This document shows, piece after piece, positions 35,151 to 46,141 of a stretch of DNA of 64,000 nucleotides. Position 1 is the stretch's first letter, and each line of letters opens with the position of its first letter. The DNA is from Marinomonas ushuaiensis DSM 15871. GTDB taxonomy: Bacteria > Pseudomonadota > Gammaproteobacteria > Pseudomonadales > Marinomonadaceae. The stretch spans positions 124,001 to 188,000 of the forward strand of contig NZ_JAMB01000004.1 in the NCBI RefSeq assembly GCF_000521805.1. Direction: 5' to 3'. The notes under the pieces were generated by a model. That model did not search any database and was not told where the DNA came from. It saw nothing but the letters and a program-made list of their open reading frames with translations. The position numbers and the translations under genes are program-made.

Positions 35151-35909
35151 TTAACTAACTTGTCCGGTTACTCGAACGCGTTTTGATTCACTTGGGCCGT
35201 CTTTGGCTTTTTGTATCGCAAGGCGTTTTTTCTCACGCTCATCAAGGTAGTTTTTAAAGGCAATCAGTAAACCCAAGCCAATAAACGCACCCGGTGGTAA
35301 AACTACAAACAACACATTAGGGTAGTCGTCAAAAACCACCCATTTCCAATTGATGGCGATATCACCAAATAACAACTGCATGTCAGCGAATAAAGTACCT
35401 TGTCCGATCAGTTCACGCATCGCGCCAAGAGCAACCAGAATCACACCAAAGCCTAACCCCATCATTAAACCATCTAATGCAGAAGGCAAAACAGGATTAC
35501 GGCTGGCGAAGGCGTCGGCGCGACCAAGAATCGCACAGTTGGTCACAATCAAGGGAATGAAAATCCCCAGAATCTGATACAACTCGTAAGTATAAGCCTG
35601 CATGATCAATTCAATACAGGTTGTGAACGAGGCAATAATCATCACAAAAGCAGGTAAGCGAACCGCATCAGCAACGTAGTTTCGAATCAATGACACAGCA
35701 ATGTTGGAACCAACCAATACAACTAAAGTAGCTAAGCCCAATCCTAATGCGTTAACGACGGTACTGGTTACCGCAAGCATAGGGCACAAGCCCAATAACT
35801 GTACTAGAGCTGGGTTGTTTTTCCAGATGCCGTTGTAAATGATTTCAGCGTAGTTTGCACTCGGCTTGTTTTCAGTAATCGCGTCACTTGTGTCTGTTTC
35901 AGCGCTCAT
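35151..35909 (-). CDS. rnfE: Rnf complex subunit E (integral membrane)
   Basis: 252 residues, six transmembrane helices. [25 protein letters not shown] is the conserved first helix shared with RnfA, and [17 protein letters not shown] contains the membrane-buried cysteine proposed to hold an iron-sulfur centre jointly with RnfA. The basic tail ([13 protein letters not shown]) faces the cytoplasm. Twelve bases after rnfG. Confidence 0.95.
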   Translation of the reverse strand: MSAETDTSDAITENKPSANYAEIIYNGIWKNNPALVQLLGLCPMLAVTSTVVNALGLGLATLVVLVGSNIAVSLIRNYVADAVRLPAFVMIIASFTTCIELIMQAYTYELYQILGIFIPLIVTNCAILGRADAFASRNPVLPSALDGLMMGLGFGVILVALGAMRELIGQGTLFADMQLLFGDIAINWKWVVFDDYPNVLFVVLPPGAFIGLGLLIAFKNYLDEREKKRLAIQKAKDGPSESKRVRVTGQVS

Positions 35910-35920
35910 TTTAATCTATC

Positions 35921-36538
35921 CTAACGCGCTAACAGCGCATCTTTGTGTTGTTCAAAATATACGAGTGTGTTTTTTACGGCACGAACGACAGCGCGAGGTG
36001 TGATCGTCGCGCCAGTAAATTGGTCGAAGTTACCACCGTCTTTTTTCACCGCCCAGCCTTTAAGTGTCGGACTGGATAGCGAAGTATTTTCAAAACTTAG
36101 AATCCAATTGGATTTTTTCAAATCAACTTTGTCGCCTAAGCCGGGTGTTTCTTTGTGACTAATAACGCGACTGCCTGTGACAACACCGTCTTTATTTATG
36201 GCAACCAATAAATCCAAATTACCGTTGTAACCTCGTGGTGCGATGGTTTCAAAAATGATACCTGTGACGTCGCCATCTTTTCGAGCGATGTGGATTTTAA
36301 TGCCTTCTGGGCTGCCTAGTAATGGGTCGGCAGGTAAAACGGCAACATCTGTCGTTAAGTCATTATCGTATAGGTCAGCAGGCAAAATTTCGTTAAAAGC
36401 TGAAATTTGCGCATTCAGAATGTTGTCTTTAATCGTGCTGCTAGTGAACTGATGAGTTAGAGCAATAAGTCCTGCTGTTAACACTGCAAAGATACCCAAA
36501 CCGAAACTATTACGACGGATAGAGGCTAATAATTCCAT
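35921..36538 (-). CDS. rnfG: Rnf complex subunit G (covalent FMN)
   Basis: 205 residues with one N-terminal anchor and a periplasmic FMN domain. The flavinylation motif is FTGATITPRAVV, whose second threonine carries FMN through a phosphoester bond after ApbE action. KETPGLGDKV is another family signature. Its first base overlaps the last base of rnfD, so translation is coupled. Confidence 0.95.
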   Translation of the reverse strand: MELLASIRRNSFGLGIFAVLTAGLIALTHQFTSSTIKDNILNAQISAFNEILPADLYDNDLTTDVAVLPADPLLGSPEGIKIHIARKDGDVTGIIFETIAPRGYNGNLDLLVAINKDGVVTGSRVISHKETPGLGDKVDLKKSNWILSFENTSLSSPTLKGWAVKKDGGNFDQFTGATITPRAVVRAVKNTLVYFEQHKDALLAR

Positions 36539-37596
36539 TAGTTATCTTCTCCTATCTTCAAGCCTTTTTTGGCTTTCTTGTGACCATAAGTGCGTGGCTG
36601 AGTGTAATAGTCAATGAGTGGTGCAGAGAAGTTCATTAACAATACCGCAAAGGCAACGCCATCTGGGTAGCCGCCCCAAGTGCGGATAATGTAAATCAAA
36701 ATGCCAATGCCAGCACCATAAATCAATTTGCCGCGATTACTGGTGCAAGAAGAAACAGGGTCGGTAGCGATGAAAAAGGCACCGAACATAGCGGCACCAG
36801 TTGTTAGATGGAACAGGGGTGTTGCTGTGTTGCTCATATCAAACAGATGGAAAACGCCTGCCATGATCAGCAGTGCGCCTAAAACAGCAACCGGAGTATG
36901 CCAAGTAATAATACGCAGCCAAAGTAAGCCAACTCCACCTACAAGATAGGCCATATTGACCCATAACCAGCTGTTAATGCTGGCGCTTTGCAGTGCCTCA
37001 ATGGTCTGGAAAGCTGTTGCGCTGTCGACTAAATCTTTGTTCTTGAAGCCATCTAATGGTGTTGCCATTGTATAGCCATCAATGTTCGGTAAGTGATGGA
37101 AGATAGCTTGTAAGCTTTGTAAGAAAGATAAACTTTCACCTGATGCAACAATGGATTGAACGCCAAGCCATTGGCTCATTGGCACAGGGAATGATACAAG
37201 AACAATGGCATAACCAACCATGGCTGGGTTAAAAGGGTTATTGCCCAAACCGCCATAAAGTTGTTTCGCAAAAATAATTGCAAAGCTCACGGCTGTTACG
37301 GTTACCCACCAAGGTACGGTTGGCGGCAATGCTACGCCAAGCAAAACCGCAGTAAGTAATGCGCTGTAATCTTTTAAGAAGAAGGCGACGGAACGACGAC
37401 GAATCGACAAAATAGCCGCTTCACATAACAAAGCCGCGATACTGGCAATCATTACGTTGATTAATGTTCCCCAGCCAAATAGCCAAGTTTGTACAGCGAT
37501 ACCTGGAAGGGTCGCCAAGATAACCATCTGCATCACCCAAGATGTGCGATGTCCTGCACGTTGGGTGTGGGGTGATGAAATCCTCAATAATGCCAT
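36538..37596 (-). CDS. rnfD: Rnf complex subunit D (membrane, covalent FMN)
   Basis: 352 residues, about nine to ten membrane helices, NqrB-like. GGLGNNPFNPAMVGYA is strongly conserved; the probable flavinylated threonine lies in DGYTMATPL near residue 176. FIATDPVSSC lies in the last third. Starts directly after the rnfC stop. Confidence 0.95.
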   Translation of the reverse strand: MALLRISSPHTQRAGHRTSWVMQMVILATLPGIAVQTWLFGWGTLINVMIASIAALLCEAAILSIRRRSVAFFLKDYSALLTAVLLGVALPPTVPWWVTVTAVSFAIIFAKQLYGGLGNNPFNPAMVGYAIVLVSFPVPMSQWLGVQSIVASGESLSFLQSLQAIFHHLPNIDGYTMATPLDGFKNKDLVDSATAFQTIEALQSASINSWLWVNMAYLVGGVGLLWLRIITWHTPVAVLGALLIMAGVFHLFDMSNTATPLFHLTTGAAMFGAFFIATDPVSSCTSNRGKLIYGAGIGILIYIIRTWGGYPDGVAFAVLLMNFSAPLIDYYTQPRTYGHKKAKKGLKIGEDN

Positions 37597-40467
37597 TTAG
37601 TGATTCTCTTGCGTTGTTTCTTTCGAATGAGTAAGTTGTGCTAACAATGCTTCCGCGTCTTCTTGTTTTTGACGTGTAGCAGCGATTTCTTGCTGAATAC
37701 TGTCTGCTACCTCTGGCTCATTATCTAGACGTTTAGTTAACTTGTTTATTTGTGCTTTTGCAGCGGCAATTTTTTGTTTCTTAATCTTGTTCGCCAAATC
37801 ATTCGTAGCTGAGTCAGTTTTTGATTCTGGTAATTCTTGAGTGGCTTTCTGAGTGGTATTTCCATCAGTCGCTTCAAGAGCTGAAAGTTTTTCTTGTGCT
37901 TCCGCTAGTTTTTTAGGCCACTCAGATTCAGTGATTTCAGCCTCGTTTTTACCTTGCTCTTTCAATAGAGCAATATTTTTTTCTGCTTTCTTGATACCAG
38001 CTTTCGCAATGGCTAAATCGATTTTACGTTTCTTATCCGCGTCAGCGTTAGCAGGTACAGCCGCTTCTACTTTAGGTGTTATCGCTGGCGTCGACTCCTT
38101 TTCGAGAGCGGCAAGTTTTTCTTGTGCCTCTGTTAACTTCTTAGGCCATTCTGATGCTGTAATCTCAGCATCGTTTTTGCCTTGTTCTTTCAATAGAGTA
38201 ATGTTCTTTTCCGCTTTCTTGATGCCTGCTTTGGCGATGGCTAAATCAATTTTGCGTTTCTTTTCTGCGTCGGCATCAGGGCTGTTTTGCGCTGGAGTAG
38301 AAACGGTCTTTGCGTCAGTTGACTGGGGGTTCGCTAAGGCTTTCTCTAATTCGTCAGCACGTTGTTGGGCTTCTTTTAATTGTTGGCGAATCGCATCCAC
38401 TTCAGGTGCTTGAATCTCTTCCGCTTTCTGCAACGCTTTTTCGACTTTTTTAACGGCGGCTTTGGCAATCGCTGTGTCGATTTTAAGCTTTTTCAAGTCA
38501 TCACTGATTGCAGCTTTAGGTGCAGTTGAAGCGGTACTTGCGGAGCCTAATTTGTCGACAGTGGCTTGTGCTGCTTTCAAATCAATTTCGAAATTAGTGA
38601 TTTTGCCTTTTAGTTCTTGGTCATCCGGTGTTTCTTCTAGCTGCTTGTTAAGCTTTTTCAGTTTTACACCAATCAGAGCGACATCAATCTTAGCTTTTTT
38701 CAATTCATCATTGACCGCTGGTTTGCTTTGCGCGCTTGGTGTGGTTTGCACTGGAGCAGCAACCGGTGTCAGTTTGCTAAGTTGTTCTTCTAACAAAGCA
38801 AGTTGTGTTTCTTGCTCTGTTACTTGTAACTGCAATGTTTTGATGTCTTCAAGATGCTCATTTTCTTGAGCTTCAAGCAGAAGTTTTTGCGCTTTCTTCA
38901 ATTTGGTTTTGCCAATTACCACATCGACTTTTAATTTTTTAGCTTCATCACTAATAGGCGCAGCTGGTGTTGGCGCTGCTTTAGATGGTGATGGTGCGGC
39001 TTTCGATGTTGTTGATTTGGCTGGTGTCGCTTTTTGACGAGCAAGGCGTTTTGCTTCTCGCTCAGCGGCTTCTGCGTCTTGACGAGCTTTACGTGCCTCA
39101 AAGCGTTGTTTCGCTAAATCAGCTTTAATGTTGGCCTCACGTGCTTCGCGAATGGCGCTCTTGGTGTGGCGATAGTATTGCACCAAAGGAATGCTGCTTG
39201 GGCAAACATAAGAGCAAGCGCCACACTCGATGCAGTCGAAAAGATTATAGTGCTCGGCTTTTTCGTGCTCTTGGCTTTTGCTAAACCAAAGTAATTGTTG
39301 AGGTAATAAGTTAGCGGGGCAGGCTTGCTCACACATTCCGCAACGAATACAAGCTTGTTCCGGTGCTGGTGGCGGAAGCTCTTTTTTCGTTGCTGCCAAA
39401 ATACAGTTGCTGGTTTTGACGATAGGCACGGCGGCAGAATCGAGAGTGTAGCCCATCATTGGACCACCCATAACAAGCCTGTGAAGGTTGTTATGTTGAG
39501 ATTCTGCATACTCTAATAAATGAGCAACAGGCGTTCCCAATAAAACGTCAACGTTTTGCGGTGCTTTTAACGCATCACCCGTTAATGTGGTGAAACGGGA
39601 AATTAATGGTTTGCCATAATGGATAGCGTCATGAACCGCAACACAGGTTCCGACGTTTTGACATAAGACACCGATGTCAGCAGGGTATTGTCCACTTGGA
39701 ACTTCTTCGCCTGTTAGCAATTGGATCAGTTGTTTTTCACCGCCAGAAGGGTATTTAGTCGGTACAACAGCGACTTGAATGGGGCTGTTTTGTTCGCTCA
39801 ATAAAGCGTTCAGCGAAGCAATGGCGGTTGGTTTGTTATCTTCGATGCCAATAACCACTTGGTCTGCATTCACAAGATGCTGGAGAATTTCAATGCCTGA
39901 AATAAGCTCTTGGGTTTTCTCTCGGATCAGCATGTCATCCGCTGTGATGTAAGGTTCGCATTCCGCCGCATTAACAATAAAATATTTAAGCGCGTTTTTG
40001 TGCGCGCCTTGCAGTTTTACTTGCGTAGGGAAACCAGCGCCGCCCATTCCTACAATGCCCATTTTTGCGAGATACGCTAAAACGTCGGTTTTGTCATTGC
40101 TTTGCCATTCGGTTAATGGATTTAATGTTGTCCATTCTTCTTTACCGTCTGGTTCTAGAATTAGACAAAGATCATTCAAGCCAGATGGATGAGCGATAGC
40201 GCGTTCTTCAATCGCAGTAATGGTGCCGGATGTTGGAGCGTGCAAACAGCTGCTTAAAAAACCGTTATTAATCGCAATGGTTTCGCCTTTTAATACGTGA
40301 TCACCGACTTTGACCAAAGGGCGAGAGCTTTGTCCGATATGTTGCCCAAGTGGCAGGATAAGCTCACTTGGCAAGCGTGGACGACCCAAAGGAAGTTGCA
40401 AAGATTGCGCTTTGTTTTCTTCTGGGTGAATGCCGCCGTGAAACGAAAAAATTTGAGGTGTTTGCAT
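37597..40467 (-). CDS. rnfC: Rnf complex subunit C with long repeat extension, 956 aa
   Basis: Residues 1-440 are normal RnfC: an NADH/FMN-binding SLBB-type region (MGIVGMGGAGFPTQVK, then NAAECEPYITADD) and two 4Fe-4S motifs (CIRCGMCEQACP near 372, CIECGACSYVCP near 410). From about 500 to the end the protein consists of roughly six Lys/Ala/Glu-rich coiled-coil units of 60-80 residues; two (KRKIDLAIAKAGIKKAEKN) are nearly identical. E. coli RsxC is 740 residues and has a shorter such tail. Stop abuts rnfD, and its start overlaps the rnfB stop by one base. Confidence 0.95.
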   Translation of the reverse strand: MQTPQIFSFHGGIHPEENKAQSLQLPLGRPRLPSELILPLGQHIGQSSRPLVKVGDHVLKGETIAINNGFLSSCLHAPTSGTITAIEERAIAHPSGLNDLCLILEPDGKEEWTTLNPLTEWQSNDKTDVLAYLAKMGIVGMGGAGFPTQVKLQGAHKNALKYFIVNAAECEPYITADDMLIREKTQELISGIEILQHLVNADQVVIGIEDNKPTAIASLNALLSEQNSPIQVAVVPTKYPSGGEKQLIQLLTGEEVPSGQYPADIGVLCQNVGTCVAVHDAIHYGKPLISRFTTLTGDALKAPQNVDVLLGTPVAHLLEYAESQHNNLHRLVMGGPMMGYTLDSAAVPIVKTSNCILAATKKELPPPAPEQACIRCGMCEQACPANLLPQQLLWFSKSQEHEKAEHYNLFDCIECGACSYVCPSSIPLVQYYRHTKSAIREAREANIKADLAKQRFEARKARQDAEAAEREAKRLARQKATPAKSTTSKAAPSPSKAAPTPAAPISDEAKKLKVDVVIGKTKLKKAQKLLLEAQENEHLEDIKTLQLQVTEQETQLALLEEQLSKLTPVAAPVQTTPSAQSKPAVNDELKKAKIDVALIGVKLKKLNKQLEETPDDQELKGKITNFEIDLKAAQATVDKLGSASTASTAPKAAISDDLKKLKIDTAIAKAAVKKVEKALQKAEEIQAPEVDAIRQQLKEAQQRADELEKALANPQSTDAKTVSTPAQNSPDADAEKKRKIDLAIAKAGIKKAEKNITLLKEQGKNDAEITASEWPKKLTEAQEKLAALEKESTPAITPKVEAAVPANADADKKRKIDLAIAKAGIKKAEKNIALLKEQGKNEAEITESEWPKKLAEAQEKLSALEATDGNTTQKATQELPESKTDSATNDLANKIKKQKIAAAKAQINKLTKRLDNEPEVADSIQQEIAATRQKQEDAEALLAQLTHSKETTQENH

Positions 40468-41063
40468 TAGTGAGTCACCTCAGTTTGGCGGTCAGTGGCA
40501 ATAATATTAAGAGAGTTCGCAGCGATACCTTGAGGTTTATCCCAAGACCATGTTTTTGCTGTCACGCCAATTTCTACCATATCAATACAATCTACTGGAC
40601 AAGGTTCAACGCAAAGGTCACAACCTGTGCATTCATCAGCAATGACTGTGTGCATTTGTTTTGCTGCGCCTAAAATGGCGTCTACCGGACAAGCCTGAAT
40701 GCATTTTGTACAGCCAATGCACTCGTCTTCACGAATCACTGCGACTTTGGTGGCGGCTTCTGTTCCATGATCGCCATCCAATGGAATCGCTTCTACATCC
40801 AATAAATCTGCTAAGGCTTGAATCGTCGCTTGTCCACCAGGAGGGCAATGGTTAATGGCTTCACCATTGGCAATGGCTTCTGCATATGGACGACAACCTG
40901 GGTGACCACATTGACCACATTGAGTCTGCGGTAAAAGCGCATCAATTTGCTCAACAATAGGGTCGCCTTCCACATGGAAACGCACATTGGCGTAACCAAG
41001 AATTGCGCCGAAAATAAGCGATAAAAGAACCAGAACCCCAATAGCAAGTAAAACAGTTAACAT
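40467..41063 (-). CDS. rnfB: Rnf complex subunit B (ferredoxin-type)
   Basis: 198 residues: an N-terminal membrane helix, a four-cysteine cluster motif ([17 protein letters not shown]), and a bacterial ferredoxin domain with two 4Fe-4S sites ([24 protein letters not shown]). It is the entry point for electrons from or to ferredoxin. Eight bases after rnfA. Confidence 0.97.
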   Translation of the reverse strand: MLTVLLAIGVLVLLSLIFGAILGYANVRFHVEGDPIVEQIDALLPQTQCGQCGHPGCRPYAEAIANGEAINHCPPGGQATIQALADLLDVEAIPLDGDHGTEAATKVAVIREDECIGCTKCIQACPVDAILGAAKQMHTVIADECTGCDLCVEPCPVDCIDMVEIGVTAKTWSWDKPQGIAANSLNIIATDRQTEVTH

Positions 41064-41071
41064 GCAGGCTC

Positions 41072-41653
41072 CTAAATCTGTACAAGGGCGGTGAAGCCCA
41101 TGAAAGCCAGAGCCATAAGTCCTGCTGTGATCATGCCAATCGCAGAGCCTTTGAAAACAACCGGTACGTCAGCCACGTTGATACGTTCGCGCATGGCGGA
41201 GAATAGAATTAACACGAATGAGAACCCGACTGCAGCACCAAAACCATAAAGGATAGATTCGACGAAACCGTTTTGTTTGCTGATGTTTTGTAATGCCACG
41301 CCCAATACCGCGCAGTTAGTGGTAATAAGCGGTAAGAAAATACCTAAAACACGGTAAAGTAATGGACTGGTTTTGCGCACAACCATTTCAGTGAACTGCA
41401 CCACAACGGCAATCACCAAAATAAACGAGATAGTTTGCAAGTACTCAAGCCCAAAAGGTTGAAGTATATAGGTGAAAGTAAGGTAGCTACATAGGCTCGA
41501 CAGGGTCAATACAAAGGTTGTGGCCATCGCCATGCCAATAGACGTTTCCAGCTTCCCAGACACACCCATAAATGGGCAAAGTCCCAAGAACTGTACTAAG
41601 ACAAAATTGTTAACCAGTATGGTACTGACTAGTATCAAGAGATATTCAGTCAT
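41072..41653 (-). CDS. rnfA: Rnf complex subunit A (integral membrane)
   Basis: 193 residues, six helices. [18 protein letters not shown] and [13 protein letters not shown] mirror RnfE in inverted topology. First gene of rnfABCDGE-nth; the complex couples ferredoxin/NADH electron transfer to ion movement, or in E. coli (Rsx) keeps SoxR reduced. It begins 274 bases after the metG stop on the same strand. Confidence 0.96.
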   Translation of the reverse strand: MTEYLLILVSTILVNNFVLVQFLGLCPFMGVSGKLETSIGMAMATTFVLTLSSLCSYLTFTYILQPFGLEYLQTISFILVIAVVVQFTEMVVRKTSPLLYRVLGIFLPLITTNCAVLGVALQNISKQNGFVESILYGFGAAVGFSFVLILFSAMRERINVADVPVVFKGSAIGMITAGLMALAFMGFTALVQI

Positions 41654-41841
41654 CTCACGTCCAAAAAAAATATGGTGAATTGAATAGTATAGATACGAGT
41701 TTATAGGTGTATCTTTAATGGCGTAACTATACCAATCAGCTTATAACTAACAAAGCTAAAAGTGCTGTGTTTTTAGTCTGATTAAGTATATAGATAATAA
41801 GCTAGACTTATATAGATCGAGTTTATATTGAATTGAAAATT

Positions 41842-41908
41842 CTATTGCTTAGCTTATTAAGAACTCTTCTTATTTAGAGCGTTAATATTCAATAAGCCAA
41901 GCAATAGA
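41842..41908. repeat. long inverted repeat between metG and rnfA
   Basis: Arms ctattgcttagcttatt (41842-41858) and aataagccaagcaatag (41892-41908) pair at 16 of 17 positions around a 33-base loop. It lies downstream of metG and upstream of rnfA with no T run; termination, processing or regulation are all possible. Confidence 0.7.
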
Positions 41909-41927
41909 GAGCTGGTCGTCGTTAATC

Positions 41928-43979
41928 TTACATAACACGCTGGCCGGGCTTGGCACCGCTGTGTGGCTCAAGCAGGTAAATTTCTTCGCCGCCAGGGCCT
42001 GCTGCTAATACCATGCCTTCAGACATGCCGAATTTCATTTTACGTGGCGCAAGGTTGGCAACCATCACTGTGTATTTGCCTTCTAAGTCTTCTGGCTTAT
42101 AAGCTGACTTGATACCAGAGAAGACAGTGCGTGTTTCGCCACCAATGTCTAACGTCAGCTTCAACAGCTTATTGGCTTTCTCAACGTGCTCTGCTTTAGT
42201 GATCAAGGCAATACGAAGATCGACTTTGGCAAAGTCATCGAAATTAATTTCTGCTTCGATTGGTTCTTTCGTTAACTCAGTCTCTTCCTTCTTTGGCTGG
42301 GCTGCTTCTTGTGCCTTCAATTCAGCCTCTGCTTCTTCTTTGCCTTCGGCAATAATCGCGTCGATTTGTTTCTGATCAATACGACCCATAAGCGGTTTGA
42401 ATGCATTTACAGATTTACCGAACAACAATTCGCTGCGGTTATCCCATGTTAATTCTTTACCAAGGAAGCTTTCTGCGTCAGCAACCAAATGCGGCATAAC
42501 AGGTTTCAAGTAAGTCGCCAAAATACTGAACAAGTTCAAGGCAACGGTGCAGACTTCTTGAACCTTAGGCAGAGTCGCTTCGTCTTTCGCCAGTACCCAA
42601 GGTGCTTGGTCAGCGATGTAGGTGTTTGCGACATCGGCAAGGCGCATGATTTCACGAATCGCTTTACCGTATTCACGGCCTTCAAAATACTCTGCAATCA
42701 TGTCGCCCGCGTCGATGAAAGATTGAATCATCTCGCCTTCGCTTACGTCGGTGGCTAATTGTCCGTCGAATTTCTTACCAATAAAGCTCGCTGTACGGCT
42801 GGCGATGTTCACCACTTTACCAACTACGTCTGAGTTCACACGTTGCTGGAAGTCTTGTAGGTTCAAGTCGATATCATCAACGCTCGAATTCAATTTCGCT
42901 GCGAAGTAGTAACGCAAGTATTGCGGGTCTAAATGATTCAAGTAAGTACGCGCTTTAATAAAGGTACCGCGAGATTTCGACATCTTCTTGCCATCAACCG
43001 TGACATAACCATGTGCGTTTACTTTGGTTGGCGTGCGGTAGCCAGCGCAATCCAACATCGCAGGCCAGAACAAGGCGTGGAAGTTGATGATGTCTTTACC
43101 GATGAAGTGGTAAAGCTCTGCGTCAGAATCTTTCGCCCAATAATCGTCGAAGTTCAAACCGTCAGTACGATCACATAGGTTTTGGAAACTCGCCATGTAG
43201 CCAATCGGCGCGTCTAGCCAAACGTAGAAATATTTGCCCGGCGCGTCAGGGATTTCAAAACCGAAGTAAGGCGCGTCGCGGCTGATATCCCATTCTTGCA
43301 AACCAGAATCTAACCATTCTGCTAACTTATTCGCCACTTGGTCTTGCAAAGTGCCGCTGCGAGTCCATTTCGCCAAGAAGTCTTGGAAGTCTGGAAGTTT
43401 GAAAAAGTAATGCTCAGATTCTTTCTCAACCGGTGTCGCGTCAGAGTAAACAGAACGCGGGTTGATCATTTCCATTGGGGAATAAGTCGCACCGCAGGCT
43501 TCACAGTTGTCGCCGTATTGATCTTCCGCTTTACATTTAGGGCAGGTGCCTTTGATGAAGCGATCCGCAAGGAACATTTCTTTCTCTGGGTCAAAGGCTT
43601 GCTTAATAGAGCGAACAGAGATTTTACCGTTGTCGCGTAATGCCTTGTAGATACTTGAAGAAATCTCGCGATTTTCATCTGAATGAGTAGAGTGGTAGTT
43701 GTCATACCCAATCAAGAAATCGTTAAAATCGGCCATGTGTTCTTGGCGAACGCCATCGATAAGCTCTTCTGATGTAATACCGTTTTGCGCCGCTTTAATC
43801 ATAATGGCGGTGCCGTGCGCATCGTCCGCACAAACTGCCGTACAAAGATGGCCACGCATTTTTTGAAAACGTACCCAGATATCCGTTTGGATGTGCTCTA
43901 GCATGTGGCCTAAATGAATAGAGCCGTTTGCATAAGGAAGAGCGCTGGTGACTAATATTTTACGTTGCGTTTGTGCCAT
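41928..43979 (-). CDS. metG: methionyl-tRNA synthetase
   Basis: 683 residues, long form. Class I HIGH-type motif in [13 protein letters not shown], zinc knuckle [23 protein letters not shown] in [11 protein letters not shown], and a C-terminal Trbp111-like tRNA-binding/dimerisation domain ([20 protein letters not shown]). The frame opens with GTG at 44018, but [16 protein letters not shown] at 43979 is the family start. Charges initiator and elongator tRNA-Met. Divergent from apbC. Confidence 0.96.
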   Translation of the reverse strand: MAQTQRKILVTSALPYANGSIHLGHMLEHIQTDIWVRFQKMRGHLCTAVCADDAHGTAIMIKAAQNGITSEELIDGVRQEHMADFNDFLIGYDNYHSTHSDENREISSSIYKALRDNGKISVRSIKQAFDPEKEMFLADRFIKGTCPKCKAEDQYGDNCEACGATYSPMEMINPRSVYSDATPVEKESEHYFFKLPDFQDFLAKWTRSGTLQDQVANKLAEWLDSGLQEWDISRDAPYFGFEIPDAPGKYFYVWLDAPIGYMASFQNLCDRTDGLNFDDYWAKDSDAELYHFIGKDIINFHALFWPAMLDCAGYRTPTKVNAHGYVTVDGKKMSKSRGTFIKARTYLNHLDPQYLRYYFAAKLNSSVDDIDLNLQDFQQRVNSDVVGKVVNIASRTASFIGKKFDGQLATDVSEGEMIQSFIDAGDMIAEYFEGREYGKAIREIMRLADVANTYIADQAPWVLAKDEATLPKVQEVCTVALNLFSILATYLKPVMPHLVADAESFLGKELTWDNRSELLFGKSVNAFKPLMGRIDQKQIDAIIAEGKEEAEAELKAQEAAQPKKEETELTKEPIEAEINFDDFAKVDLRIALITKAEHVEKANKLLKLTLDIGGETRTVFSGIKSAYKPEDLEGKYTVMVANLAPRKMKFGMSEGMVLAAGPGGEEIYLLEPHSGAKPGQRVM

Positions 43980-44291
43980 TTCTGATAAGCCTGCTGGATT
44001 AAAAAAGGTCGAATGCACTATCGGTAACTAAGCTAGAATAATGAATGAGTAAACAGAACAAAATTTAGATAGTACTTATGGATAGTATTTAGAAGGCGTA
44101 ATTATAAGTCTCAGCCACTCGTGTGCAAGAGCTAGACTTGCTTTTCCGCAATTTGCCTCCATATTTGCCACATCATTTTAATTTATTTTTGCAAAGAGTG
44201 TTGAGAACAGTACAGAGAATTGTGCGATAACGAGATTTCATTTCTTATTTTCGCCACACCGACTGACTTTCTTCCTCACTAGGAGCGTTTC

Positions 44292-45383
44292 ATGACAACC
44301 AATACGCAACAAACAGAATTGCTCGCGATACTAGAAAGCCTGATCGATGAAAACAGCGGTCAGCCTTATGGTTCTGTTTGGCAAATGACAGGCGATGAAA
44401 GTCGCCTGCATATATCACTAAATTTGGGTTATCCCGCAGAGATGGAACAAGCTTCATTAGAAGCTCGCATTAAAACTGCATTGGACGATAGCCGTGAAAT
44501 TACGTTAGACATCGCTCACGAAGTAAAAAGCCAACCGACTCAAGGTAACATTACGGGCTTAAAAGGTGTGAAGAACATCATCGCTGTCGCGTCTGGTAAA
44601 GGTGGCGTCGGTAAATCAACAACCACAGTCAACCTTGCATTGGCGATGGCGAAAGAGGGTGCTCGCGTTGGTATTTTAGATGCGGATATTTACGGCCCAA
44701 GCCAAGGCATGATGATGGGTTTTGCCGATGGTACTCGACCAGAAGTGCGTGAAGATAAGTTCTTCATTCCACCAACTGCCTATGGCGTACAAGTGATGTC
44801 GATGGCGTTCTTGACAACCAAAGACACGCCCGTTGCATGGCGCGGACCTATGGTGACTGGCGCGTTAATGCAGATCTTGACGCAAACCGATTGGAACGAC
44901 CTTGATTACTTGTTCATCGATATGCCACCGGGCACAGGCGACATTCAACTGACCTTGGCGCAAAAAGTACCGGTAGCAGGTTCTGTTATTGTCACCACGC
45001 CACAAGACATCGCCTTGCTTGATGCCCGTCGTGGAATTGAAATGTTCAACAAAGTAAAAATCCCAGTGCTTGGTGTGGTCGAAAATATGTCGACACACAT
45101 CTGTTCTAACTGCGGTCATCATGAAGCCATCTTTGGTGATGAAGGTGGCGCGAGCCTTGCCAAAGAATACAGCGTCAACGTATTGGGTAAACTGCCACTG
45201 AGTTTGGCGATTCGTGAACAAAGTGACGCAGGTAAACCGATTGTAATAGATGCACCTGAAAGTGACGCGACTGGCATTTATCAGTCGATTGCTCGTAAGC
45301 TTGGTGCTACCCTAGCGGGAAATCAAGATTCATCTGATAACAAACAATTCGTCATGCCGACTATTGGCATGAGCGACGACTAA
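44292..45383 (+). CDS. apbC: Mrp/ApbC family iron-sulfur cluster carrier ATPase
   Basis: 363 residues. An N-terminal MIP18-like part (about 90 residues), then a deviant Walker A ASGKGGVGKSTTTVNLA, and CSNCGHHEAIFG, the cysteine pair that bridges a 4Fe-4S cluster at the dimer interface. It delivers Fe-S clusters to apoproteins. AGGAG lies six bases before the ATG. Next to metG and followed by dcd after ten bases, as in many gammaproteobacteria. Confidence 0.95.
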   Translation: MTTNTQQTELLAILESLIDENSGQPYGSVWQMTGDESRLHISLNLGYPAEMEQASLEARIKTALDDSREITLDIAHEVKSQPTQGNITGLKGVKNIIAVASGKGGVGKSTTTVNLALAMAKEGARVGILDADIYGPSQGMMMGFADGTRPEVREDKFFIPPTAYGVQVMSMAFLTTKDTPVAWRGPMVTGALMQILTQTDWNDLDYLFIDMPPGTGDIQLTLAQKVPVAGSVIVTTPQDIALLDARRGIEMFNKVKIPVLGVVENMSTHICSNCGHHEAIFGDEGGASLAKEYSVNVLGKLPLSLAIREQSDAGKPIVIDAPESDATGIYQSIARKLGATLAGNQDSSDNKQFVMPTIGMSDD

Positions 45384-45392
45384 GGAAAAACA

Positions 45393-45980
45393 ATGCGTTT
45401 GTGTGACCGAGATATCATCAAAGCCCTAGACGAAGGCTCTATCGCCATCGATCCTCGCCCAGACAATAGTGTCATCAGCGGCGTGTCAGTGGATTTACGA
45501 TTGGGAAATTCGTTCCGAGTGTTTCAAGGTCACCCAGCGCCATATTTAGATTTAAGCAGCTCAAAAGAAGACCTAAACAAAGTTATCGAATCCGTCATGA
45601 GCGACGAGATTTTAGTCGACGACGGCAAACCTTTCTTTATCCATCCGGGTGAACTCGTGCTGGGCGTCACCAAAGAATCTGTCACTATTCCCGACAACCT
45701 TGTTGGCTGGTTAGACGGTCGTTCCTCTTTGGCTCGCCTTGGTTTAATGGTTCACTTCACCGCACACCGAATCGACCCTGGTTGGAGCGGCGGCATCGTA
45801 TTGGAATTCCTCAACGGCGGCAAACTCCCAATCGCCCTCAGCCCAGGCATGACCATCGGCGCCATCAACTTCGAAACCATGTCGGGATCGGCGGATCGCC
45901 CTTATAACAAGCGCGAAGACGCGAAATACAAAGAACAGACTTCCGCCATCGGCAGTAGAATTTCCAGCGATAAATCGTAG
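45393..45980 (+). CDS. dcd: dCTP deaminase
   Basis: 195 residues. [27 protein letters not shown] holds the conserved substrate loop and [10 protein letters not shown] the catalytic glutamate. It converts dCTP to dUTP for thymidylate synthesis. AAGGA precedes the ATG. Last gene of the apbC-dcd pair, ended by a terminator; accessory genes begin beyond. Confidence 0.96.
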   Translation: MRLCDRDIIKALDEGSIAIDPRPDNSVISGVSVDLRLGNSFRVFQGHPAPYLDLSSSKEDLNKVIESVMSDEILVDDGKPFFIHPGELVLGVTKESVTIPDNLVGWLDGRSSLARLGLMVHFTAHRIDPGWSGGIVLEFLNGGKLPIALSPGMTIGAINFETMSGSADRPYNKREDAKYKEQTSAIGSRISSDKS

Positions 45981-46000
45981 AAATCTTCTGTTGGAATAAG

Positions 46001-46025
46001 AAAGAGGCTTCGGCCTCTTTTTTTG
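46001..46025 (+). terminator. terminator after dcd
   Basis: AAAGAGGC-TTCG-GCCTCTTT with a UUCG-type tetraloop and T run. Confidence 0.93.
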
Positions 46026-46031
46026 TGCCTA

Positions 46032-46077
46032 GTCTCTTCCCCTTTGTCTTTGAAGGGGAAGACGGAAGATGGGGTTT
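46032..46077. repeat. dispersed REP-like element, copy 2
   Basis: Nearly identical to 21531-21575 (gtctcttcccctt...aaggggaag, then gacggaagatggggtt). It marks the junction between core genes and the defence-type genes. Confidence 0.6.
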
Positions 46078-46141
46078 ACCCTTTGTCATTGGGCCGAAAA
46101 TTCATTTCAACCTAATCTTGAATAGCGAGCACGAAAATAAA

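Noticed and set aside
37853..38413. 186-codon plus-strand open frame opposite rnfC
   Set aside because: Its low-complexity Ser/Ala/Phe translation is the mirror of the Lys/Ala-rich RnfC repeats.
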